Source: Herbiconiux aconitum (GTDB lineage Bacteria > Actinomycetota > Actinomycetes > Actinomycetales > Microbacteriaceae). Taken from it: a stretch of 64,000 bases of DNA. The stretch lies in assembly GCF_024979235.1 (NCBI RefSeq), contig NZ_JANLCM010000001.1:682001-746000 (forward strand), in the 5' to 3' direction. Numbering within the stretch: position 1 is the first letter of the stretch; every line of letters begins with the position of its first letter. Both the position numbers and the translations under genes were made by a program. Below the pieces are notes generated by a model. The model was not told where the DNA came from, ran no database searches, and worked only from the letters and a program-made list of their open reading frames with translations. Below, piece after piece: positions 1-9,105 of this stretch.

Positions 1-2340
1 ACCGGCGCGGCATCCGGGATCGACCTCGTCGACGGCCTGGACTCGCTCGTGAATGCAAACCTCGACGTCATTCGCACCGAGCTCAGCCGCTTCGGGCGGC
101 AGATCTCGGGCTACTCGCTCGAACACTTGCTGCCCGAGAACGGGCGCGACCTCGCCAAGGCGCTGGTGGGAACCGAGGGCACCTGCGTCGCGGTACTCGG
201 CGCCACCGTGCGGCTGGTCGACCTGCCGCGCGATCCGGTGCTCGTGGTGCTCGGCTACCCCGACATGGCCTCGGCGGCGGATGCGGTGCCCGCCCTGCTT
301 CCGCACCACCCGATGGCGATCGAGGGGCTGGATGCGCGGCTGATCGACGCCGTCGTACGACACAGTGGGCCGTTGGCCGCGCCCACCCTGCCCGCCGGCG
401 GGGGCTGGCTGCTGGTCGAGGTGGCCGACCGCGAACCCGGCGACGCGCTCGATCGCGCCGAGCGCCTCGCACGCGACGCCGGAACCGCCGCCGTTCGCAT
501 CCTGCCCGCCGGGCCTGAGGCCCGTGCCCTCTGGCGCATCCGCGAAGACGGCGCGGGCCTGGCCGGCCGCACCCCGGCGAACCGGCAGGCCTGGCCCGGG
601 GTGGAAGACGCCGCGGTTCCGCCCGAGCGACTCGGCGCCTACCTGCGCGACTTCGACGACCTGCTCGGCCGCTACGGGTTGCACGGCTTGCCTTACGGCC
701 ATTTCGGCGACGGATGCGTGCACGTGCGTCTCGACATCCCACTCGACACCGACGGCGACGTGTTGCGGTCGTTCATGGAGGATGCCGCGATCCTGATCGC
801 CTCGCACGGCGGCTCACTCTCGGGCGAACACGGCGACGGTCGCGCCCGCAGCGACCTGTTGCGACACATGTACTCGCCGCGCATGCTCGATGTCTTCGGC
901 GCGTTCAAGCACCTCTTCGACCCGGCGGATGTGTTGAATCCGGGGGTGATCGTGCGTCCGGCATCCGTCGACGCCGAGCTGCGCCGCCCGCACGCGTTGC
1001 CCATCGCCGCGATCAATGGTCTCGCCTTCGCCCACGACGACGGCGACTTCACGAAGGCCGTGCACCGGTGCGTCGGGATCGGCAAGTGCCGGGCCGACAA
1101 CAGCGTCTCGGGCGGGTTCATGTGCCCCAGCTTCCTCGCCACGAAAGACGAGAAGGACTCCACCCGGGGCCGCGCCCGCGTGCTGCAAGACATGATCAAC
1201 GGCACCCTGATCGAAGGCGGGTGGCGAGCACCCGAGGTGGAGGAGTCGCTCGACCTCTGCCTCTCCTGCAAGGCTTGCGCGAGCGACTGTCCGGCCGGAG
1301 TCGACATGGCCGCCTACAAATCCGAGGTGCTGCACCGGAGCTACCGCGGGCGCATCCGGCCCGTCACGCACTACACACTGGGGTGGCTGCCGCGCTGGGC
1401 GCGCATTGCCACCGGTGCGCGCGTCTCGGCAGTCGCGAATGCGGTGCTCTCGGTGCGGGCGTTCGAGAAGCTGGTGCTGCTGGCGGGCGGAATGGATGCG
1501 CGGCGTGCGATCCCGCCGTTCGCGCGGCGGCCGTTCCGGGCCTGGTGGAAAGCGCGGCCGGTCAGCGCCGACCGCGCCGCGGGCGCGGACCGCGGCGCCG
1601 CTGCCCCCGCCCGCAAGCGTGTGCTGCTCTGGGTCGATACCTTCTCCGACAACTTCTCCCCCACCATCGGCCGCGCCGCCGTGTCGGTGCTCGAGTCGGC
1701 CGGCTACGAGATCGTGGTGCCGAACCAGGCCGTGTGCTGCGGACTGACTTGGATCACCACGGGCCAGCTCACCGGGGCGCGCAAGAAGTTGGCGCACCTG
1801 GTGGAGGTGTTCCATCCGTATGTGGCCGACGGCATCCCGATTCTCGGCCTCGAACCGTCGTGCACGGCGGTGCTTCGCTCCGATCTCCTCGAACTACTGC
1901 CCGGTGATCCGCGGGCGCGCGACATCGCATCCGCCACCTATACGCTGGCCGAACTGCTTGCGGCCGAGGAGCCGGTCGGCCCCGGCGCCGCCTGGGTCGC
2001 ACCCGACTTGAGCGGCCGGAGCGTGGTGGTGCAGCCGCACTGCCACCATCACTCGGTGATGGGATTCGGGCCCGACGCGAAGCTGCTGACATCGTTGGGC
2101 GCCGAGACGACCACGATCAGCGGATGCTGCGGCCTCGCCGGGAACTTCGGGATGGAGCGCGGCCACTACGACGTGTCGGTCGCGGTGGCGGAGAATTCCC
2201 TGCTGCCGGGGCTTCGCTCGGCGCCCGAGGGGAGCATCCTGCTCGCCGACGGTCTGTCGTGCCGAACCCAGGCCGAGCAGCTCGCGGGCACGAAGGGCGT
2301 GCACCTGGCCGAGTTGCTGGCGGGCGTGCTGCCTCGCTAG
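1..2340 (+). CDS. FAD-linked oxidase / Fe-S 2-hydroxyacid dehydrogenase, 5' truncated
   Basis: The frame is open from base 1 and runs through a possible GTG at 49. That GTG lies inside conserved FAD-oxidase sequence (SGYSLEHLLPENG follows), so the real start is left of the window; 779 residues are visible. Order: C-terminal part of the FAD-binding oxidase domain (GHFGDGCVHVRLD near residue 238), its closing LNPGVI motif, then a ferredoxin-like region with CVGIGKC and CLSCKACASDC clusters. Two CCG (cysteine-rich) modules follow (CCGLTW, CCGLAGNF). This is the GlcD/GlpC-type fusion that oxidises D-lactate, glycolate or a related 2-hydroxyacid and passes electrons to the respiratory chain. The substrate is not predictable. 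A complete relative lies at 9106-11955. It is followed after 25 bp by a convergent small membrane-protein gene. Confidence 0.85.
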   Translation, partial: TGAASGIDLVDGLDSLVNANLDVIRTELSRFGRQISGYSLEHLLPENGRDLAKALVGTEGTCVAVLGATVRLVDLPRDPVLVVLGYPDMASAADAVPALLPHHPMAIEGLDARLIDAVVRHSGPLAAPTLPAGGGWLLVEVADREPGDALDRAERLARDAGTAAVRILPAGPEARALWRIREDGAGLAGRTPANRQAWPGVEDAAVPPERLGAYLRDFDDLLGRYGLHGLPYGHFGDGCVHVRLDIPLDTDGDVLRSFMEDAAILIASHGGSLSGEHGDGRARSDLLRHMYSPRMLDVFGAFKHLFDPADVLNPGVIVRPASVDAELRRPHALPIAAINGLAFAHDDGDFTKAVHRCVGIGKCRADNSVSGGFMCPSFLATKDEKDSTRGRARVLQDMINGTLIEGGWRAPEVEESLDLCLSCKACASDCPAGVDMAAYKSEVLHRSYRGRIRPVTHYTLGWLPRWARIATGARVSAVANAVLSVRAFEKLVLLAGGMDARRAIPPFARRPFRAWWKARPVSADRAAGADRGAAAPARKRVLLWVDTFSDNFSPTIGRAAVSVLESAGYEIVVPNQAVCCGLTWITTGQLTGARKKLAHLVEVFHPYVADGIPILGLEPSCTAVLRSDLLELLPGDPRARDIASATYTLAELLAAEEPVGPGAAWVAPDLSGRSVVVQPHCHHHSVMGFGPDAKLLTSLGAETTTISGCCGLAGNFGMERGHYDVSVAVAENSLLPGLRSAPEGSILLADGLSCRTQAEQLAGTKGVHLAELLAGVLPR

Positions 2341-2365
2341 CTAACGGGCCACCTCGCGCGAACGG

Positions 2366-2470
2366 TCAGCTCTTGTAAGGCGAACGCACCATCTCGACGA
2401 GCGCGGCGATGCCGAGCACGCCGCCGACGAGAGTGATCAGTCCGACGATCCCGAGCAGTATTGCGGCCAT
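2366..2470 (-). CDS. 34-residue single-pass membrane protein
   Basis: This small gene encodes 34 residues starting MAAILLGIVGLI and ending VEMVRSPYKS. Almost the whole chain is one hydrophobic segment with a short basic tail. A good ribosome site (GGAGAGG) sits 5 bases upstream of the ATG, which is why I choose this start over a longer overlapping frame. It lies between the stop of the flavoprotein gene (convergent) and argG, which is upstream on the same strand. No family is recognised. It could be a membrane-associated micropeptide. The translated composition and ribosome site make it likely real. Confidence 0.55.
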   Translation of the reverse strand: MAAILLGIVGLITLVGGVLGIAALVEMVRSPYKS

Positions 2471-2522
2471 GAGCCTCTCCAGTTCTGTGGGTGTTGCAAG
2501 AATATCAAGCCGAGGCGGCGGT

Positions 2523-4497
<1,975 letters not shown>

Positions 4498-4536
4498 CGG
4501 GTTCTCCCTCGTTCGGTTTTGTCTTCCACGATCGTG

Positions 4537-4583
4537 TCTACGGTGTAGATCTACACTGTAGACATTGGCATCTACACCGTAGA
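4537..4583. promoter_or_regulatory. Triple palindromic operator between TetR and its divergent target
   Basis: Three copies of the 13-bp palindrome TCTAC-N3-GTAGA start at 4537, 4550 and 4571. The middle three bases are GGT, ACT and ACC. Copies 1 and 2 abut and together make a 26-bp near-perfect dyad; copy 3 is 21 bp further on. A fourth half-site, GTAGA, lies at 4602-4606. Position between divergent starts (4497 and 4616) fits autoregulation plus control of the reductase. That the neighbouring TetR binds here is inference. Confidence 0.8.
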
Positions 4584-4615
4584 GAGTCAAGACCCGACGC
4601 CGTAGACTTCGGGAG

Positions 4616-5374
4616 ATGCCTGCCCTCGATGCACCGGATGCGACCCCACCCCTGACCCGCGCCGTCACCGATCGCCTGTCCCGCGGCAAGGTGGTGGAAG
4701 CAGCGCTCGCCTATGCCGATCGCCACGGCAGCGAGGCCCTCAGCATGCGCAAGCTCGGTGAGCAGCTCGGCGTCGATCCGATGACCGTCTACCGGCACGT
4801 ACGCGACAAGGACGACCTGCTCGCCGCGATCTCCGATATGGCCGTCAGCCGCATCGCGGTGGTCGACGCGAGGCCTGGAGAGGGGTGGGCCGTGACGCTC
4901 CGCCGGCAGATCCTCGCCGCGCGGCAGACGACACTTCAGCACCCCTGGCTTCCGCGCGTGCTGGAGGCGCGAGCGGAGCCCACGCCGGCGGCGCTCGACC
5001 ACCTCGATCGCGTGCTCGGCATCCTGCGCGCCGGAGGATTCTCGGTCGATCTCTCGCACCACACGCTGCACGTGCTCGGCAGCCGCGTACTCGGATTCAG
5101 TCAAGACCTGTTCGACGACTCCCCCGGCACCCGGCCGACGGCGGCTGAGGCCCAGGCGCAGGCCGCGGCGTGGGCCACGTCGCATCCGCACCTCGCCGAG
5201 CTCGCGCTCCAAGCCACCCATGAGGGCGCGCTCGGCGGGTGCGACGACGACGAGGAGTTCGCGTTCTCGCTCGACCTCATCCTCGAGGGTCTCGAGCGGC
5301 GCCGGGCGCAGGCTGCGGGGGCGGCGGGATCGGGCGCGGCGGCGGCTGGGGCGGCGGAGGGCACGTCGAGCTAG
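4616..5374 (+). CDS. TetR-family regulator with tetracycline-repressor-type C-terminal domain
   Basis: The 252-residue protein has an N-terminal helix-turn-helix at about residues 20-70, with the recognition segment LGVDPMTVYRHVRDKDDLL. The C-terminal domain resembles TetR_C_1. The last 20 residues are Ala/Gly-rich and probably disordered. It should repress its own promoter and the divergent F420-type reductase through the TCTAC-N3-GTAGA sites at 4537-4583, and be released by a small hydrophobic ligand. The ATG at 4616 starts ten or so residues before the DNA-binding helices. There is no strong ribosome site apart from GGGAG immediately upstream. Confidence 0.85.
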   Translation: MPALDAPDATPPLTRAVTDRLSRGKVVEAALAYADRHGSEALSMRKLGEQLGVDPMTVYRHVRDKDDLLAAISDMAVSRIAVVDARPGEGWAVTLRRQILAARQTTLQHPWLPRVLEARAEPTPAALDHLDRVLGILRAGGFSVDLSHHTLHVLGSRVLGFSQDLFDDSPGTRPTAAEAQAQAAAWATSHPHLAELALQATHEGALGGCDDDEEFAFSLDLILEGLERRRAQAAGAAGSGAAAAGAAEGTSS

Positions 5375-5415
5375 GCCGGGCAGCGTGGGGCGGCCGGAAC
5401 GTCGGCTCGTAGCGG

Positions 5416-6090
5416 TCAGACCGCTTCGTCGACCGACACCGCGTCGGCACTGGCGATCGCTGCAGCCAGGCGGTCGCTCGCCCGGCCGAGGTGACCGCGC
5501 AGACGCGCCACGGCCTGCTCGGCGTCGCCGGCCGCGATGCTCTCCAAGATCTCCTGATGCTCGGCGGCGATCTGCTCGACGCCGAGCAGGCTCCGGCCCT
5601 GCACCTGCGACATGCACAGCCGCACCTCGTCGACGAGCGAGCGATACATCCGTTCGAGCCGCGGGCTGCCGACCGCCTGCACGAGGGCCGCATGGAAAAG
5701 CATGTCGGGTTCGACCGAGCCGAGTGCCGGGCCGCTTCCGGATGCGCGCACGCGCCCGTTGGCCTCGGTCGCGGCCTCGGGCACCCGCCTCTCCGCCGCC
5801 AGTTCGCGCAGAGCCTCGCCCTCGAGCCGGAGCCGGGTGCTGTAGATGTCGCGCACGTCGTCGGGGCCGAGATCGGGCACCCGCGGGGATTTGTGGGTGC
5901 CGCGCTGCAGGAGCCCTTCGGTCACGAGTTTCTCGACGGCGGCCTTTCCTGTCGAGCGGGAGATCGCGTACTCCGCCGCGATGGCCACCTCGGTGAGCGC
6001 GGTGCCGCGCAGCTCGCCGGCGAACAGTCGGCGCCGGAGATCGTCGCTCACGGCGTCGACCACGGAGACGGGGCTCACCTGACGGATCAT
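5416..6090 (-). CDS. GntR-family regulator, FCD subfamily
   Basis: The 224-residue protein has a winged-helix domain (residues about 10-75, with ISRSTGKAAVEKLVTEGLL) and an all-helical FCD ligand domain. FCD domains bind small organic acids through a metal site; FHAAL and the later EHQEIL supply the expected histidines. A clear GAGGGGAG ribosome site precedes the ATG at 6090. The recognition helix reads STGKAAVEKL where most GntR proteins read TPVREALRRL, which may change operator choice. It is convergent with the TetR gene and upstream of no obvious partner, so its targets are unknown. Confidence 0.85.
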   Translation of the reverse strand: MIRQVSPVSVVDAVSDDLRRRLFAGELRGTALTEVAIAAEYAISRSTGKAAVEKLVTEGLLQRGTHKSPRVPDLGPDDVRDIYSTRLRLEGEALRELAAERRVPEAATEANGRVRASGSGPALGSVEPDMLFHAALVQAVGSPRLERMYRSLVDEVRLCMSQVQGRSLLGVEQIAAEHQEILESIAAGDAEQAVARLRGHLGRASDRLAAAIASADAVSVDEAV

Positions 6091-6127
6091 GCTGCTCCCC
6101 TCAGGCGGGTCGTGGTGATGATCCAGC

Positions 6128-7189
6128 CTATTGCCCCAGGGCGGCCACATGGGCCTCCACGGCGGCGGCGAACCGCCGACGCTGCACCACGCGCCGACGT
6201 CGGACGAGCACGATAGCCAGCACCACCAGACCCACGAGGAGCACGAAGGCGATCGCCTCGAGCCAGGGGATCGCCGGGATGCCGAACTCGGTCGACGTCG
6301 TCGTCAGATCGGCGGGCACCGTGTCGTCGCCGACGATCGTCGGCACGATGTTGAGGGAGCCGGTGATCCAGAACAGCGGCCAGACCTCGACCTCCTCGGT
6401 GAGCGCGACCTCCTGGCCGGGGAGCACCTCGCGCACCGGCTCCGCCTCGGTCGACGTCGGCAGCAGCCCGAACGGCCCCGCGGTGGTGACCACCGGCTCG
6501 AGGCCGAGCCGCACGTTGCCGGAGTTCACGACCACGGTCTCGATCCGGAGCCGGCTCGGCTGGAAGGGGCTCCACGCGTAGTCGAGAGTGGCGCTCTGCG
6601 ATTTCACGGTCAGCGCCGGCGCCAGCTCGCCGGTCACCCGGAGGTGCAGGCGCACCCCGACGCGCGCCGAGAATCCGACCCCCGCGCTGTCCGCGCCAGC
6701 AAGCTCGGCCACCACGCCGGCCGGGTGATCGCCCGGCGTCGCGGTCGCCGGAGGGTCGATCTGGAACTCCACGATCGTCGTCGCGCCCCCGGGAACGCGG
6801 AGTTCGACCACGTCGACCGCCTTCTGGCCGCTCGCGGGATCGGTGAACCCGATCCAGGAGCCGCCGTCTTTCGCCTCTTCGTCGGCGGAGAGCAGGTCGA
6901 AGTCGCCGTTCGGCGCCACGATCCCGTCGCTCGCGTAGACCAGGAGGTCGGCCTCCTCCGCCCCGTAGTTCGTGACGGCGACATGGTCGGTCAGGCCGAC
7001 GCCCGGATCCATCGTCTGGCGGATCGACACGCGGCCGTCCGCCCCGGACTCGGACGAGGGCGCGATCGACCACGTCGTGTCGCCCTCCGCCGCCGATGCC
7101 GACGTCGCTGCCGACCCCGCGATGAGCAGGCCCGCCATCAGGGCGACCCCGGTGCGCACCAGGCCCCGGCGGAATTGACCAGTTAGCAT
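6128..7189 (-). CDS. Secreted, membrane-anchored surface protein (DUF916/WxL-interacting-like)
   Basis: The 353-residue protein starts with a signal peptide (RRGLVRTGVALMAGLLIAG ... ASA). It continues as beta-rich sequence and ends in a transmembrane helix (about residues 308-330) followed by a basic RRRRVVQRRR tail. Topology and beta content resemble the DUF916-type partners of WxL surface proteins: two Ig-like lobes outside and a C-terminal anchor. The next gene upstream (7282-8868, same strand, 92 bp away) encodes an exported protein with a C-terminal domain of WxL-like character, so the two may assemble on the surface. An AAGGATCGAG ribosome site supports the ATG at 7189. Family assignment is by overall resemblance only. 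Confidence 0.6.
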   Translation of the reverse strand: MLTGQFRRGLVRTGVALMAGLLIAGSAATSASAAEGDTTWSIAPSSESGADGRVSIRQTMDPGVGLTDHVAVTNYGAEEADLLVYASDGIVAPNGDFDLLSADEEAKDGGSWIGFTDPASGQKAVDVVELRVPGGATTIVEFQIDPPATATPGDHPAGVVAELAGADSAGVGFSARVGVRLHLRVTGELAPALTVKSQSATLDYAWSPFQPSRLRIETVVVNSGNVRLGLEPVVTTAGPFGLLPTSTEAEPVREVLPGQEVALTEEVEVWPLFWITGSLNIVPTIVGDDTVPADLTTTSTEFGIPAIPWLEAIAFVLLVGLVVLAIVLVRRRRVVQRRRFAAAVEAHVAALGQ

Positions 7190-7281
7190 TCTCGATCCTT
7201 CATGCTCAGTGCGGCCTCGTGACCGCATCCGGCCCATCGAGGGGGCGGACCACATCCGGCCCGCCCCCTCGACGTGTCGAC

Positions 7282-8868
7282 TCAGTCGACGGGGAACAGC
7301 GACAGCGTCACCCGAGCCGAGTAGTCGCCCTCGGTCGCGGCCACCGGCAGATCGAGAACCAGACCGGCCGAAACGGTGGCGGTCCCTCGACGGTCGGCGT
7401 TACCCGCTGAGGCGAGCGGCGACGACGAGGCGAGACCGGTTCCGCCATCGAGCTTCGTCACCGAGGGGCTGCCCAGGGTGACTCCGGGTCGGGTGCCCAC
7501 GAGGCGCGGCTCCCAGCCGAGGTGGTCAGGCGTCAGCGTGGCGGTCGCGGCCGTGAACTCCGACGACTGCCCTGCGGCAGCCCAGCCACCACCCGCGGCC
7601 TGAGACGCGTTGCGCGAGTCGGTGATGGTCACCTCGGGCAGGTCGCCGGTGTAGCGCCAGCGATCCGTCGGGCTCGCGACCCGGGTGAGGCCGACTGCGT
7701 CGCCATAGCTGCCGACGGTCAGCGTCAGCGCGCCCGGGTCATCCACCACGGCGACCTCGAGGGGAATACCCTCGGCGTCGTCGGGCGCCGCACCGCGGGC
7801 GACGTTACGCTGCCAGACGAGGAGGTCGTCGATCTTGGCGTCGAGGTCGGCCGAACCGAGCTCCGCGGCGACATCCTCCAGCTGAAGGAGGGTCGCTACC
7901 GCCCCGGTCGCGTTGCGGGCGTCAGCCTGACCCTGGGCTGCGTCGAGTCCGTTCGACACGGCCGAGGTCACGGCGGCGTCTCCGCCGACGTTCGCCAGCA
8001 CTCCGCGTACCTCGCGGAACGAGACGCAGTCACCGCCGCCGCTCGTGAGGCCCGCGGTCCACTTGATGCCCTCGAGGTAGTGGGTGAGGAAGACCGGGTC
8101 GGCCCAGGACTGGTCGGTGTGACCGGCAGCCTCGTACCAGGAACGGCCGCCCTCGAAGTTCTGGCACCAGGAGATCGGGTGGTCCGCCCCCATACGCCCA
8201 TTACCGGGGTTGTAGGTCGTCTCGTCCAGCGTGATGAGGACGTGCACGTCCTTACGCGGGTTGGTCGTGAAGTTGTACCACTCGTCGAAGCGGTTCCACT
8301 CGGCGGGCAGGTCGAGTGTCGACGGGTGCCCGGGGTCCTCGACCCGCATGGTCGCGTTCTGCTGCGCGGGGTGGTTGCGGAAACGCGCGCTGCCACCGCT
8401 CAGCTGGCTGTACCACGGCACCGCGTGCATCGCATCCGTCGCGGCGTGCATGCCGAGGTAGCCGCCGCCGTTGCGGATGTAGCCCTGCAGCGCGGCGAGC
8501 TGGGTGTCGTCCAGCAGTCGCGGCGAGGCGGGGTTCTGGCTGTTCGTCCCGTCGACAGGGGAGGCGAACACGATCGTGGCGTACTGCTCGAGGTTCTCCG
8601 CGGTGGTGAAGGGCGAGCTGGCCAGGCTCAGCTCCGGCTGCGCCGGGTCCCACACGTCGACGGTGAAGCCGTTCGCCTCCCCGAGCGCGATCGTGGCCTG
8701 GGTGGTCACCGGGATGTGGCCGTGGCGGTACCCGAGGGTCTGCCCGACCACGAGCACTTTGTACGGATCCGCCTCGTCGGCGTAGGCGGGGGTGGCTGCG
8801 AGTCCGACTCCGACGGCGAGTCCGGCCGCAAGCGCAAGCCCCCCTCCCCGCATGATCTGTTGCTTCAT
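7282..8868 (-). CDS. Secreted ThuA-domain protein with C-terminal WxL-like domain
   Basis: The 528-residue protein begins with a Sec signal (MKQQIMRGGGLALAAGLAVG ... YADEA). A ThuA-like glutamine-amidotransferase fold follows at about residues 33-265 (YKVLVVGQTLGYRHGHIP, then GYLGMHAATDAMH). ThuA domains occur in secreted and cytosolic sugar-processing proteins, but their chemistry is poorly defined. After a short helical FIVAR-like stretch (residues about 280-355), the C-terminus (TITDSRN, GWAAAGQSSEFTA, LGWEPRL) matches the pattern of WxL-like surface-binding domains. The ATG at 8868 has a GGAGAG ribosome site 6 bases upstream; an upstream in-frame ATG would add 15 hydrophilic residues before the signal peptide. 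It pairs with the anchored protein downstream. Confidence 0.75.
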   Translation of the reverse strand: MKQQIMRGGGLALAAGLAVGVGLAATPAYADEADPYKVLVVGQTLGYRHGHIPVTTQATIALGEANGFTVDVWDPAQPELSLASSPFTTAENLEQYATIVFASPVDGTNSQNPASPRLLDDTQLAALQGYIRNGGGYLGMHAATDAMHAVPWYSQLSGGSARFRNHPAQQNATMRVEDPGHPSTLDLPAEWNRFDEWYNFTTNPRKDVHVLITLDETTYNPGNGRMGADHPISWCQNFEGGRSWYEAAGHTDQSWADPVFLTHYLEGIKWTAGLTSGGGDCVSFREVRGVLANVGGDAAVTSAVSNGLDAAQGQADARNATGAVATLLQLEDVAAELGSADLDAKIDDLLVWQRNVARGAAPDDAEGIPLEVAVVDDPGALTLTVGSYGDAVGLTRVASPTDRWRYTGDLPEVTITDSRNASQAAGGGWAAAGQSSEFTAATATLTPDHLGWEPRLVGTRPGVTLGSPSVTKLDGGTGLASSSPLASAGNADRRGTATVSAGLVLDLPVAATEGDYSARVTLSLFPVD

Positions 8869-9105
8869 CCAGAACTCTCCTTTGAGTTGTGCGTCGCTCA
8901 ATTTGTTGTTCATAGCGACTAATACGCGCTCATGCTAAGTGTCTGCATTCAGCAATGTCAACGAGCCCGATAAATCCGGCTCATTCGAGGCTTCATCAGT
9001 TTGTATGGAGTCAGGAATAACTCACGTGAAAGGCAATCGAGCGGCTCCTCGGCTTGTTCGCGTTGTCAACTTGTTGAACAATATGAGGAGTACCGAGAGG
9101 AACCC
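8869..9105. promoter_or_regulatory. Divergent promoter region with a 20-bp palindrome
   Basis: This AT-richer 237-bp gap separates the ThuA gene (minus) from the FAD/Fe-S dehydrogenase (plus). It holds GAGCCcGATaaATCcGGCTC at 8963-8982, a 20-bp dyad with one mismatched pair. It also holds TTGTTGAACAA, an 11-bp perfect palindrome, at 9071-9081, just upstream of the dehydrogenase ribosome site. Both are candidate operators. The cognate regulator is not identified. Confidence 0.55.
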
